Source of the DNA: Didemnitutus sp047777955
GTDB lineage: Bacteria > Verrucomicrobiota > Verrucomicrobiia > Opitutales > Opitutaceae
Direction of reading: 5' to 3'
Length of the DNA stretch: 64,000 nucleotides
Assembly: GCF_047777955.1 (NCBI RefSeq)
Contig: NZ_CP180537.1
Span: 2,852,001-2,916,000, forward strand
Below are positions 39,302-48,500 of this stretch, one piece after another (within the stretch, counting starts at the first letter, position 1; the number at the start of each line of letters is the position of its first letter). A program made the translations under genes and the position numbers. Below the pieces are notes generated by a model. The model saw only the letters and a list, made by a program, of their open reading frames with translations, was not told where the DNA came from and did not search any database.

Positions 39302-39922
39302 ATGAGCGCCCGCCCCAGTCGTCCCGAACCGAAGCCCTGGTCCATGAAATGGATCGTGCTCGCGATCGTGATCTTCGTGATCGGCTACACGCTCGTGAAC
39401 ATCTTCTACCGGAAGCCCGGTCCGGCCTTCCGGCCCTACGAGGACATGAACAAGCGCGCCACCACCGTGCGCCTGCTCAACGCCGGCTGGCAGAAACTCC
39501 CCGTGGAGCTCACGCGCCCGGCGGACAAGCCGGGCTTCAGCATGGCCGCCTCCGTCGCGCGCGGAGGCGCCGGCCTCGGCCCGGATCTCGAGGCCGCCTT
39601 CGCCGAGAAGCCGCGCCTGCTCGCGACGATCGACAAGGTCACCGCCCCCACCGACACCGCGCACGGCGCTCCCTACGCGGTGTTCTTCACCGCGAGCCTC
39701 ACCGACCAGAACTACCAGGTCGGGCACCTCGAGGCGCTCCTCCGCGGCAACGAGATCGTCCTCATCCCCACACTCGAGAAACTGCCGAACCACCTGCTCA
39801 GCCGCTGGGAGGACGCCGACTATCTCGCCCGCGTGCCGACCGACCGCTTGCCGCCCGGCCGCTACACGATCCGCCTCGCGGCCAAGGGACCGGCGGCGCA
39901 GTGGACGTTCAGCGTGCGCTGA
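39302..39922 (+). CDS. Membrane-anchored protein of unknown function
   Basis: A 206-residue protein with a short basic/Pro-rich N terminus, one membrane anchor (KWIVLAIVIFVIGYTLVNIF, about residues 16-35) and a beta-rich extracytoplasmic domain (TTVRLLNAGWQKLPVELTRP .. AQWTFSVR). I do not recognise a family. It diverges from proS with about 150 bases between, and argA starts 55 bases downstream on the same strand. Confidence 0.65.
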   Translation: MSARPSRPEPKPWSMKWIVLAIVIFVIGYTLVNIFYRKPGPAFRPYEDMNKRATTVRLLNAGWQKLPVELTRPADKPGFSMAASVARGGAGLGPDLEAAFAEKPRLLATIDKVTAPTDTAHGAPYAVFFTASLTDQNYQVGHLEALLRGNEIVLIPTLEKLPNHLLSRWEDADYLARVPTDRLPPGRYTIRLAAKGPAAQWTFSVR

Positions 39923-39977
39923 GCGCGACGCGCTATTGACGCGCCGGGCGCGATGCCCGAAGAAGTTCGTCTCGAAA

Positions 39978-41279
39978 ATGTCCACCGGCGCCGACATCAA
40001 GCCCACCGATCTCCGCGGCATCCTGAAATACGTCCCGCGTTACCAGGACCAGATCTTCATCCTGGCCATCGACGGCGCCATCGTGGCCGACGAGAACTTC
40101 GGCAACATCCTCCTCGACGTCGCCGTGCTCCGCTCGCTCGGCATCAAAGTCGTGATCGTCCACGGCATCGGCCGCCAGATCGAGGAGCTCTCCGCCCTGC
40201 GCAAGGTCACGATCACCGACTCGATCGGCACCGGCGTCACCGACGCCGCCACGCTCGACCTCGCCATCCGCGCCGCCGGCCGCGTCACGCACCTCGTGCT
40301 GGAGGAGCTGTCGCAGAACAACCTCAAGGCCGCGCTGACCAATGCCGTCCGCTCCGCCCCGCTCGGCATCCTCCGCGGCGTCGACCACCAGCTCACCGGC
40401 CGCGTCGACCGCATCGACAAGGAATTCCTCGTCCAGCTCATCAGCTCCGGCGTCGTCCCGGTGGTGAATCCGATCGCCTTCGACCGCGACGGCCGGCCGC
40501 TGCGCGTGAACTCCGACCTGCTCGCCGCCGAGCTGGCCGAGTCGCTGCACGCGACCAAGATCATTTTCTTCACGCCCAACCGCGGCCTCGAGATCGACGG
40601 CGCGTTCAAGCAGCAGATCAACGTCGACACGCTGCGCGACTTCCTGGCCAAGAGCCCCGACTCGATCAACGAGGCCATGCGCTCGAAGGCCGCCCACGCG
40701 GTCAAGGCCATCGAGACCGGCACGCCGCGCGTGCACCTGCTCGACGGCCGCATGATCGACGGCCTCCTCACCGAGATCTTCTCCAACGAGGGCGTCGGCA
40801 CGCTCATCCACGGCAACGAATACCAGTCGATCCGGCCGGCGACGAAGCGCGACGTCCGCGCGATCTACAACCTCACCCGCTCCGCCGTGAAGCGCGAGGA
40901 ACTCGTCTTCCGCACCCAGCAGGCGATCGAGAAGAACATCGAGAACTTCTACGTCTACGAGATCGACGAGAACATCATCGCCTGCGCCTCGGTGTCCATT
41001 TACCCGGACAAGCCCGACCACGCCGAGGTCGGCTCCGTCTACGTGATGCCCTTCTATCACCACCGTGGCATCGGACGGAAGATGATCGAGTTCGGCCTCA
41101 AGCTGGCCAAGGAGCGCGGCGCCACCACGGCGCTCGCGCTCTCCACCCAGGCGTTCACTTTCTTCACCTCCGTCTGCGGCTTCGTCGAGGCCGACAAGGA
41201 CGCGCTGCCCGAATCGCGCCTGAAGTCCTACGAGGAAAGCGGCCGCAACTCGAAGATCCTGCTCAAGTCGCTCGCCTGA
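39978..41279 (+). CDS. argA: Amino-acid N-acetyltransferase (N-acetylglutamate synthase, ArgA type)
   Basis: First enzyme of arginine synthesis, making N-acetylglutamate from glutamate and acetyl-CoA. 433 residues: an N-terminal amino-acid-kinase fold (about 1-270: ILAIDGAIVADENFGNILLDV, VVIVHGIGRQIEEL) that usually binds arginine for feedback control, and a C-terminal GNAT acetyltransferase (about 290-433: VGSVYVMPFYHHRGIGRKMIEF, the acetyl-CoA loop). ATG at 39978 is preferred; the ORF extends 14 codons upstream. The AAK-GNAT arrangement is the classic ArgA. It converges on the next minus-strand gene. Confidence 0.93.
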   Translation: MSTGADIKPTDLRGILKYVPRYQDQIFILAIDGAIVADENFGNILLDVAVLRSLGIKVVIVHGIGRQIEELSALRKVTITDSIGTGVTDAATLDLAIRAAGRVTHLVLEELSQNNLKAALTNAVRSAPLGILRGVDHQLTGRVDRIDKEFLVQLISSGVVPVVNPIAFDRDGRPLRVNSDLLAAELAESLHATKIIFFTPNRGLEIDGAFKQQINVDTLRDFLAKSPDSINEAMRSKAAHAVKAIETGTPRVHLLDGRMIDGLLTEIFSNEGVGTLIHGNEYQSIRPATKRDVRAIYNLTRSAVKREELVFRTQQAIEKNIENFYVYEIDENIIACASVSIYPDKPDHAEVGSVYVMPFYHHRGIGRKMIEFGLKLAKERGATTALALSTQAFTFFTSVCGFVEADKDALPESRLKSYEESGRNSKILLKSLA

Positions 41280-41297
41280 GGCCGGCCCGGCCGGGGT

Positions 41298-41636
41298 TCA
41301 GCGCAGCGCGGCAAAGCGTCCGCCGGCGGCGGCCACTTCCTCGCGCGACGTCGCCCGCACGGTCAGGGAGGCCACCGCGGCTTCGGAAAAGCCGCCGGCG
41401 AGCATCCGCTGCTTCAGGGCCGACGTGAACCGCGCCTGCTCGGTGTCGGCAAAGAGCCGCCGCTCGGCCTTGGTCCGGCAGACCAGCCAGACGGCGAGGT
41501 CGTCCGCGTCTCCCGCCGCGGCGGAACCGGCGATCTCATGATCGACCACCGGGCAGGCCGAGCCGATCTGCCCCCGCTCGACCGCGTCAAGGCAATCCGC
41601 AAGCCGCCGCAACCACTGGCCGGAATCTCCCGCCAT
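41298..41636 (-). CDS. Small protein of unknown function downstream of the FKBP gene
   Basis: A 112-residue cytoplasmic protein (MAGDSGQWLRRLADCLDAVE at the start) with one Cys pair and no recognisable domain. It starts 8 bases after the FKBP gene stop on the same strand, so cotranscription is likely. I cannot suggest a function. Confidence 0.6.
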   Translation of the reverse strand: MAGDSGQWLRRLADCLDAVERGQIGSACPVVDHEIAGSAAAGDADDLAVWLVCRTKAERRLFADTEQARFTSALKQRMLAGGFSEAAVASLTVRATSREEVAAAGGRFAALR

Positions 41637-41644
41637 GCCGCGCG

Positions 41645-42358
41645 TCAGTTGACCGCCAGCAGCTCGACCTCGAAGATCAGCAGCGCATTCGGTGGGATAT
41701 GGCCCGCCGAACGCGGGCCGTAGGCGAGCGCGGGCGGGACGTAGAGCTTGAACTTGTCGCCGACCGACATGAGCTGCAGCGCCTCGGTCCAGCCGGGAAT
41801 GACGCCGTTGAGCATGAACTCCACCGGCTGGCCGCGCTTCACGGAGGAATCGAACACCGTGCCGTCGATCAGCGTGCCGTGGTAATGCACGCGCACCTTG
41901 TCGGTCGGCTTCGGCTTCGCGCCGCCGAAGCCCTTTTTCAGGACCTCGTATTGCAGGCCCGACGCCGTGGTCTTCACGCCCGGACGCGACTTGTTCTTGG
42001 CGAGAAATTCGTTGGCCGCCTGAAGGTTCACCCGGCCCTGCGCCTCCATCTCCGCGGCGAGCTTGCGCTGGTGCTCCTCGAACGCCGCCTGGATCAGCTT
42101 CTCATCGAGGCGCGTCTTCTGTCCGGCCAGCGCATCCTGCATGCCGGCGGCGAAAGCCGCCTGGTCGAACTTCAGGCCGGGCTGGCGCGCGACGTTCGCC
42201 CCGATCTGGTAGCCCATGCCGTAGCTCACCCGTTGGTCGGCGCTCTCGAGCCCCTTGGTCGAGCCCGAGGCGTCGGCGGCCTTCTTGTCGCCGCAGCCGG
42301 CGAGCGCGAACGCCACGAGCAGCGTGGAAACCGAAACGAGAAGCGTGTGTGTCTTCAT
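41645..42358 (-). CDS. FKBP-type peptidyl-prolyl isomerase lipoprotein
   Basis: A 237-residue periplasmic folding factor. The N terminus has a lipobox (FALAGC, Cys22), so it is anchored in a membrane. Residues about 40-125 form the helical FKBP_N dimerisation domain (SYGMGYQIGANVARQ), and about 135-237 the FKBP isomerase domain (VRVHYHGTLIDGTVFDSSVKRGQP.. AYGPRSAGHIPPNALLIFEVEL) with the usual aromatic pocket. This matches FkpA/Mip-type proteins. ATG at 42358 is chosen because the signal peptide starts there; the ORF extends 13 codons further. Confidence 0.94.
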   Translation of the reverse strand: MKTHTLLVSVSTLLVAFALAGCGDKKAADASGSTKGLESADQRVSYGMGYQIGANVARQPGLKFDQAAFAAGMQDALAGQKTRLDEKLIQAAFEEHQRKLAAEMEAQGRVNLQAANEFLAKNKSRPGVKTTASGLQYEVLKKGFGGAKPKPTDKVRVHYHGTLIDGTVFDSSVKRGQPVEFMLNGVIPGWTEALQLMSVGDKFKLYVPPALAYGPRSAGHIPPNALLIFEVELLAVN

Positions 42359-42406
42359 GGAGGAAGACCAGCGAACCAGGACCGGAACCGAAGACAAGCC
42401 GCGGCT

Positions 42407-43396
42407 TCAGCGCGCCTCGGGCGGCAGCAGCTCGAAAGTCGCCACGTCCTTCACCGTCAGCGGGCGCTCGAGAAAGCCGAGCTCGCCCAGGAGCTTGAGC
42501 TGCGTCTCCAGGCGCGCGGCCGTGAGCTGCCCCATCTTCTCCCCGCGCGCGGGGTCGCCGAGCACGAGCTGGTAGTCCTTCATCGCCTTGATGCTGTAGG
42601 CGAAGAACTCGTCGGACAGGTCGGGACGCGCCTGCTTGATCAGGGCGTTCGCCGGCGCCGGATCGCCGGTCAGGTAGTCGATCCAGCCGCGCAGGCTGGC
42701 GCGGACAAACTTCCGCACCACCTCGGGATGCTCGATCAGGAACGCGTCGCTGGTGAACATCACACGATACGGCTCGTAGGCGCCCGGTTGGGCGATCAGC
42801 AGCGCGCCCGCGTCGACCCCGCGCTGGCGGACGAAGAAGGGCTCGTTCGTCACGAAGCACTGCTGGATGAATTTCGGGTCGCTCATGAAGCGCGCCAGGT
42901 CGCCCACCAGCGGCTGGAGGTTGAAATGGATGCCGAGCTTCTTCTGCGCCATCTGCAGCCAGATCGAGCCCGCGCCGGCCATGATCGTCTTGCCGTCGAG
43001 ATCGCGCAGCTCGCGGAGGGGATGCGCGGCGTGGAAGAGGATGCCCTGCGCGTCGCGCTGCATCTCGGCCGCCACCATCTTGAGCGGCACGCCGCGGCCG
43101 ATGGCGACGATGACGTCGTCGCCGTTGGTCATGCCGAGCTGCGCGCGGCCGGTGGCGACGGCGGTCATCACCTGGGCGTTCGGGCCGCCCTTGACGATCT
43201 CCACGTCGAGCCCCTCCTCCGCGTAGTAGCCCTTGGCGAGCGCCTGGTAATAGCCGCCGTGCTCGGGCTGCGGGAACCAGTCGGTCTGGAAGCGGATCTT
43301 GAGGCGGCCGTCGGCGGAGGCGGTCTCGGCCTTCCGGCCGCAACCGGCCAGGAGTCCGAGCGTGAGCAGGGCGAGGAGAAGCGTGGAGGTGCGCAT
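42407..43396 (-). CDS. ABC transporter substrate-binding lipoprotein, NMT1/THI5-like
   Basis: A 329-residue binding protein with a lipobox (TLGLLAGC, Cys19). The start of the mature protein, FQTDWFPQPEHGGYYQALAKG followed by GLDVEIVKGGP, is typical of the NMT1/THI5 family, which carries thiamine pyrimidine precursors (ThiY) or sulfonates/nitrate. No direct evidence separates these substrates. It precedes permease and ATPase genes in the same direction with 2 and then overlapping bases, forming a three-gene ABC operon (ATPase, permease, binding protein). Confidence 0.9.
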   Translation of the reverse strand: MRTSTLLLALLTLGLLAGCGRKAETASADGRLKIRFQTDWFPQPEHGGYYQALAKGYYAEEGLDVEIVKGGPNAQVMTAVATGRAQLGMTNGDDVIVAIGRGVPLKMVAAEMQRDAQGILFHAAHPLRELRDLDGKTIMAGAGSIWLQMAQKKLGIHFNLQPLVGDLARFMSDPKFIQQCFVTNEPFFVRQRGVDAGALLIAQPGAYEPYRVMFTSDAFLIEHPEVVRKFVRASLRGWIDYLTGDPAPANALIKQARPDLSDEFFAYSIKAMKDYQLVLGDPARGEKMGQLTAARLETQLKLLGELGFLERPLTVKDVATFELLPPEAR

Positions 43397-43398
43397 GG

Positions 43399-44193
43399 TC
43401 AGTGGTCGTTGCGTTCGAAGGAATCGTGCCAGTGGTGCAGCAGCGCCCAGTTCAGCCACGAGACCGCCGCGACGAAGACGAAGCCGAGCAGGCAGCTCGT
43501 CAGCGCCGTCGCGAACAGCGCGGGGATCTTGATCTGGGTGTTGTAGCTGTAGACGAGGAAACCGAGGCCGCCCGACCCGCCGGAGGCGTTGCCGACCATG
43601 TATTCGCCGAAGATCGCGCCGATGGGCGCGAGCGTCGCCGCGATGCGCAGGCCGGCCAGGTAATACGGCAGCGCCGCCGGCACCCGCAGCAGCCACAGCT
43701 CCTGCACGCGGCTGGCGTTGCACATGCGGAAGAGCGCGACGTGGTTCATGTCGGTCGAGAGCAGGCCCTGGGTGGTGTTCGCCACGATGGGGAAAAACGA
43801 GATCAGCCACGTGATGGTGACGATGCCCGGCATGCCTGGGCCGGCCCAGAGCACGATGATCGGCGTGAGCACGATCACGGGCGTCATCTGCAGCACCAGC
43901 AGCCACGGGTAGAGCGACAGGCGGAGCGAGTGCGACAGGCCGAGCACCAGCGCCATCGCCAGCCCGAGCACCGCCGCGAGCACGAAGCCCGCCGCCGCGC
44001 CGAGCGCCGTGGCGCCGACCGCGGAGAGCAGCCGGGCCTTCTCGCGCCACGCCGCCTCGAGGATCTCGACCGGCGTCGGCAGGATCCAGCTCTGCAGGCC
44101 GGTGGCCGCGCGCACCGCATACCAGAGGCCGAAGAACACCAGCCCGGTCACGACCGGCAGCAGCCATTGCAGCAGGGGCGAATCCTTCCTCAC
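43399..44193 (-). CDS. ABC transporter permease of the SsuC/ThiX type
   Basis: A 264-residue inner-membrane permease with about six helices. The EAA-loop region (NASRVQELWLLRVPAALPYYLAGLRIA) that docks on the ATPase is clear. Together with the NMT1/THI5-like binding protein and the TauB/SsuB-type ATPase it forms one importer. It begins with ATG 44193, which overlaps the stop of the ATPase gene by four bases, and ends 2 bases before the binding-protein start. Confidence 0.93.
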   Translation of the reverse strand: MRKDSPLLQWLLPVVTGLVFFGLWYAVRAATGLQSWILPTPVEILEAAWREKARLLSAVGATALGAAAGFVLAAVLGLAMALVLGLSHSLRLSLYPWLLVLQMTPVIVLTPIIVLWAGPGMPGIVTITWLISFFPIVANTTQGLLSTDMNHVALFRMCNASRVQELWLLRVPAALPYYLAGLRIAATLAPIGAIFGEYMVGNASGGSGGLGFLVYSYNTQIKIPALFATALTSCLLGFVFVAAVSWLNWALLHHWHDSFERNDH

Positions 44194-44965
44194 GCGCGGA
44201 CCTCCTCCTCCACCTCGTGCAGCGCGCGCGAGACCTCGTTCACCTTCGCGGCGAACTCCGCCGTCTCGCGCAGCGCGGCGCGGCGCGGATAGCCGAACTC
44301 CACCCGCAGCTCGCGGTGGATGCGCCCCGGGTGCGCCGCCATCACCACGATGCGGTTCGAGAGGAACACCGCCTCCGCCACCGAGTGCGTCACGAACATC
44401 GCCGTGAACGGCGACGACTCGCGCAGCGCCAGCAGCTCCTCGTTCAGCCGGTGGCGCGTCATCTCGTCGAGCGCGCCGAACGGCTCGTCGAGCAGCAGCA
44501 GCTCCGGCGCGAGCGTCAGCGCGCGCGCGATCGAGACCCGCATCCGCATGCCGCCGGACAACTGGCGCGGGTAGTAGTCGCGGACCTTCGTCAGGCCGAC
44601 GAGCTCGAGGAATTTCTCCGCCTGCGCCGCCCGCGCCGGCGCGGGCGCGCGCCGCAGGCGCAGGGGATCTCGACGTTCTGCCGCGCCGTCAGCCACGGCA
44701 GTAGCGTGGCGTCCTGGAAGATGAACACCTGGCGGTCGCGCGCCTGGCGCGGCGTCGTGCCGAGCACGCTGACCTCGCCGCTTGTCGTCGGACTCAGGCC
44801 CGAGACCAGCTTCAGCACCGTCGATTTGCCGCAGCCGCTCGGCCCGATCAGGCTGACGAAATCGCCGCGCCCGAGCGTCAGGTCGACGCCGTCGAGCACG
44901 ACCGGTCCGTCCCCGTAGCGCTTGCGCACCGAGCCGAGTTTGACGAGGGGCGTGGGGCCGTCCAT
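44190..44965 (-). CDS. ABC transporter ATP-binding protein (one-base frameshift)
   Basis: A 258-residue ATPase after repair, of the SsuB/TauB/ThiZ type. Walker A GPSGCGKST, Q-loop VFIFQDATLLPWL, signature LSGGMRMRVSIARAL, Walker B ELLLLDEPFGALDE and the H-loop VTHSVAEAVFL are all present. The break is in the G4 run on the plus strand at 44663-44666; one added base links NVEIP with LRLRRAP..AEKFLELVGL. It is the first gene of the three-gene operon. Its start (44965) lies only 10 bases from the divergent amidase start. Confidence 0.92.
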
Positions 44966-44975
44966 GAACCGCTGA

Positions 44976-46262
44976 GTGGATACAACCGCCCGCAAAACGC
45001 CAGTTCCTTTGCCCTTCGCCGACTGGCAGGCGCTGCCGCCCGCCCGGGCCGCGCGCGAGGTCGCCGCGCGGTTGCTCGCGCTCCCCGCCGCGCTCCGCTC
45101 CGCCGCGCTCGCTTGGGCGCGACCGGAGCACGAGATGGAAGCCGAGCTGGCCCGCGCCACCGGCCCGCTGCGCGGCCTGCCCTACCTCGCCAAGGATCTC
45201 TTCGACGTCGCCGGCGCGCCGACCCGCGCGGGTTCCGCTTTTCTCGCCGAGGTGCGCCCGACGCCCGGCGACAGCGCGCTCGTGCGACGGCTGCGCGAAC
45301 TCGGCGCGACCTTGGCGGGCAAGACGCACCTGGTGGAATTCGCCGCCGGCCTCACCGGCGAGAATCGCACGTTCGGCGACTGCCCGCATCCCCAGCGCGC
45401 CGACCGGCTCAGCGGCGGCTCCAGCAGCGGCTCCGCCGCGCTCGTCGCCGCCGGGGTGACGCCGTTCGCCCTCGGCTCCGACACCGGCGGCTCGGTGCGC
45501 GTGCCGGCGGCGTTCTGCGGCCTCTACGGCTTCCGCCTCGCGCCCGGCGACGCGTTCGTGCGCGACGCCTTCCCGCTTTCGCCCACCTGCGACACCGCGG
45601 GCTGGTTCACCGTCCGGGCCCGCGACCTCGCGACGCTGAACCGGGCGCTCGTCGGCCCGCCCGCGGCGGCGCCCCGCGACCCCCGCGGCGTGTTCCTGCG
45701 TGCGCGGGAGATTTTCGCCGCGGCCGACCCCGCGCTCGACGCCGCGTGCGAAACCGCCGCACGCCGCCTCGCCGCGCCCGCCGACGCGACGCTGCGCGCC
45801 GCGCTGGCGGCGGCCTGGTCGCCCGCGGTCGATGCCTACACGACGGTGGTGACGCACGAGGCCTTCAAGGTCCACGAGCGTTGGCTCGAGCCCTGGCGCG
45901 AACGCTACGATCCGGGCATCTGGCAGCGCTTCACCCAGGCCGGCCGGACCACGCCCGCGCAGCTCGCCGCCGCACAAGGCGTCTTCGCCGCGGTGCGCGC
46001 CCAGTTCGCCGCGCTGTTCCGGGAGTTCGATTTTGTCGTGCTGCCCTGCGCGCCGGTGCCGGCGCTGACCAAGGCGCAGTGCACGCCCGAGACGCGGCGC
46101 GCCATCCTCACCTTCACCGCCCCGGCCTCGCTGGCGGGATTGCCGGTGCTGACGCTCCCCGTGCCGCTCGCCGACGGCCTGAGCGGCGGCCTGCAAGTCG
46201 TCGCGCCGCGCGCCGACAGTCCGGTCTTCGAGTGGGTGCTAGGCCGGCACGCCGAAGACTGA
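44976..46262 (+). CDS. Amidase-signature hydrolase
   Basis: A 428-residue hydrolase of the amidase signature family. The catalytic Lys is in GLPYLAKDLFDVAG, and the Ser-cisSer motif is in LSGGSSSGSAALVAAG followed by FALGSDTGGSVRVPAA. These residues complete the Ser-Ser-Lys triad. The start is GTG at 44976. No signal peptide is present, so it is cytoplasmic. The short C-terminal half and the lack of a GatA tRNA-binding context suggest an allophanate-hydrolase-like or small-amide hydrolase; the substrate is unknown. Its neighbours (NMT1/THI5-type transporter, amidohydrolase, nucleobase permease) suggest a role in using a heterocyclic compound. Confidence 0.92.
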   Translation: MDTTARKTPVPLPFADWQALPPARAAREVAARLLALPAALRSAALAWARPEHEMEAELARATGPLRGLPYLAKDLFDVAGAPTRAGSAFLAEVRPTPGDSALVRRLRELGATLAGKTHLVEFAAGLTGENRTFGDCPHPQRADRLSGGSSSGSAALVAAGVTPFALGSDTGGSVRVPAAFCGLYGFRLAPGDAFVRDAFPLSPTCDTAGWFTVRARDLATLNRALVGPPAAAPRDPRGVFLRAREIFAAADPALDAACETAARRLAAPADATLRAALAAAWSPAVDAYTTVVTHEAFKVHERWLEPWRERYDPGIWQRFTQAGRTTPAQLAAAQGVFAAVRAQFAALFREFDFVVLPCAPVPALTKAQCTPETRRAILTFTAPASLAGLPVLTLPVPLADGLSGGLQVVAPRADSPVFEWVLGRHAED

Positions 46263-47100
46263 CGCCGCGTTGCCGCCGGTGACCGCCGCGATCGCCAGCG
46301 CCGGGAGGTTCGCCCGCGCCTGCTGCACCAACGTCGTCAGTCCCGCGCCGTCCTCCGCCCGCGGGAAGAGCCGCAGCGGGAAATCCGAGCCGAACAGGAT
46401 GCGCCCGGCGCCGACCGCGGCCAAGGCGCGCGACCAGGCGCTGGCATCGTAGAGCAGCGGCGAGGCGGCGGTGTCGAACCAGACATTCGCGAGCGCCCGG
46501 CTCGCCGGGTCGAACGCCAGTCCCCCGCCCCAGTGCGCGAGCACGAACTTCGTCCGCGGAAAATCGCGCGCCCAGCGCACGAAGTCGGCCGGCGGCGTGT
46601 CGACCCAGCCGTCGTAGCGCCGGCTGGCCGGATCGGTGACATGGAGGTTCACCGGCAACCCCAGCTCGCCCGCCGCGTGCAGCAGCGCGGCCACGCGCGG
46701 ATCGTCGGCGGCGACGCCCTGCGAGTGCGGCGAGAGTTCGCCCAGGCCCACGAAGCCGTGGTCGCGCGCGCGGTGCAATTCGCCGAGGTCCCCGGATGCA
46801 CCGCCGCGCACGCCGCCAGCCGGTCGGGATGGGCGCGGACGCAGTCGGCATAGAAGCGATTCTGCGCCGCGCACGTCGCCGGGTTTTCCCAATACCAGCC
46901 GAGCAGCACGGCGCGAGCGATCCCGGCGGCGTCGAGGGCGCGCAGCAGGGCGTCGACGCTGGGGAAAAGCTGCACCGGCGTGCCGTCCCGGCGGCGCCGC
47001 GTGCACAGGCGCGCCCAGTGCGGCTCCCCTGCGCCGCCGCCCACGCCGCGGGATCGGCCGCGACTTCGGGTGGGTAGAGATGCACGTGCGCGTCGATCAT
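46239..47100 (-). CDS. TIM-barrel amidohydrolase (amidohydrolase 2 type), two one-base frameshifts
   Basis: About 287 residues after repair. It begins MIDAHVHLYPPEV with the metal-binding HxH of amidohydrolase-2 enzymes (ACMSD, resorcylate decarboxylase and lactonase relatives), continues with GLGELSPHSQG, VNLHVTDPASR, FVLAHWGGGLAFDP and ILFGSDFPLRLFP (metal-site His and Asp). Breaks at C4 runs at 47026-47029 and 46790-46793 are each repaired by one base. The last 24 bases overlap the tail of the converging amidase gene. It may hydrolyse or decarboxylate a small cyclic acid; specificity is unknown. Confidence 0.88.
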
Positions 47101-47165
47101 CGGCGGAAAAACCGGCTGGTTCTCTAGCCGCCGACCTGCACTCTCGGGAAGCTCATTCTGCTCCC

Positions 47166-48500
47166 ATGCTCGCCCGTTTTTTCCAATTCGACCGCCACGG
47201 CACGACCGCCGCCCGCGAGATCCAGGCCGGCCTCACGACCTTCGCGGCGATGGCCTACATCCTCGCGGTGAACCCCGCGATCCTCGCCGCCGCGGGGATG
47301 CCGCGCGGCGGACTCGTCACCGTGACCGCACTCGCCGCCGCCGCGAGCACGCTGATCATGGGCCTGTTCACGAACTTCCCTCTCGCGCTCGCGCCGGGCA
47401 TGGGGATCAACGCCTACTTCGCGTTCACCGTCTGCCTCGGCCTCGGCGTCCCGTGGCAATCCGCGCTCGGCCTGGTGTTCATCAACGGCTTCGCCTTCCT
47501 CGCGCTGTCCGTCTCGGGCATCCGGGAAAAGATCATCAACATCATCCCGTTTCAGCTGAAGATGGCGATCACCTGCGGCGTCGGGCTCTTCATCGCGTTC
47601 ATCGGCCTGCGCAACGGCGGACTGGTCGTCGCCGACGCCAACACGCTCGTCACCCACGGCAATCTCGGCACGCCCTCGGTGCTGCTCTTCTTCGCCGGCC
47701 TGCTGCTCACGATCATCCTCGTCACGCGCGGCGTGCCGGGCGCGATCATCCTCTCGATCCTCGGCATCACCCTCGCGGGTCTCGTGATCCCCGACGGCAA
47801 GGGCGGGCACCTGACCAACTGGCCCGATCACGTCGTCTCGCTGCCGGCGTCGATGAGCGACACCTTCCTCAAGCTCAACTTCGACTACTTCGCACACGAC
47901 CCGGTCAAGGCCACCACGGTGGTGCTCACGCTGCTGCTCATCGCGCTGTTCGACAACATCGGCACGCTCGTCGGCGTGGCGCAGCGCGCCGGCCTGCTCG
48001 ACGCCGAGGGCAAGCTGCCCGGCGCGGGCAAGGCGCTGATCTCGGACTCGATCGGCGTCATCCTCTCGTCGCTCTTCGGCACGTCGAATGTGGTCAGCTA
48101 CGTGGAGTCCGCCTCCGGCGTCGCCGCCGGCGGCCGCACCGGCCTCGTGAGCGTGACCGTCGCCGCGCTTTTCCTCGGCGCCCTGTTCTTCACCCCGCTG
48201 ATCCTGGCCGTGCCGGCGGTGGCGACGGCGCCGGCGCTGGTGGTGGTGGGCATCTTCATGTTCCAGTCGGTGGCCGAGCTGAACCTGAAGGACTTTCACG
48301 AGGCGGCCCCGGCCTTCCTGATCATCCTCGGCACGCCGCTGACGTTCAGCATCGCCGAGGGCATCGGGCTCGGCCTGCTGGCGTTCGCCGTGGTCTACCT
48401 CTGCACCGGCCGCGGCCGGCAGGTGTCGTGGCTGATCTACGTGCTCGCCGGCATCTTCGGCGCGCACCTGTTCCGCGACCTGTTCGCGCGGCTCTTCTAG
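47166..48500 (+). CDS. NCS2-family nucleobase permease (AzgA/PbuG-like)
   Basis: A 444-residue membrane carrier with about 12-14 helices. N-terminal REIQAGLTTFAAMAYILAVNPAIL, then LALAPGMGINAYFAF and ALFDNIGTLVGVAQRAGL, SLFGTSNVVSYVESASGVAAGGRTG are the AzgA-type adenine/guanine/hypoxanthine permease signatures. It diverges from the amidohydrolase with 65 bases between and converges, overlapping four bases, on the universal stress gene. Whether the transported base is a purine or related heterocycle is not decided by sequence. Confidence 0.93.
   Translation: MLARFFQFDRHGTTAAREIQAGLTTFAAMAYILAVNPAILAAAGMPRGGLVTVTALAAAASTLIMGLFTNFPLALAPGMGINAYFAFTVCLGLGVPWQSALGLVFINGFAFLALSVSGIREKIINIIPFQLKMAITCGVGLFIAFIGLRNGGLVVADANTLVTHGNLGTPSVLLFFAGLLLTIILVTRGVPGAIILSILGITLAGLVIPDGKGGHLTNWPDHVVSLPASMSDTFLKLNFDYFAHDPVKATTVVLTLLLIALFDNIGTLVGVAQRAGLLDAEGKLPGAGKALISDSIGVILSSLFGTSNVVSYVESASGVAAGGRTGLVSVTVAALFLGALFFTPLILAVPAVATAPALVVVGIFMFQSVAELNLKDFHEAAPAFLIILGTPLTFSIAEGIGLGLLAFAVVYLCTGRGRQVSWLIYVLAGIFGAHLFRDLFARLF

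Noticed and set aside
47101..47165. Purine riboswitch before the NCS2 permease
   Set aside because: The 65-base gap has a CGGCGG/CCGCCG inverted repeat but not the conserved purine-riboswitch core, and is too short for one.
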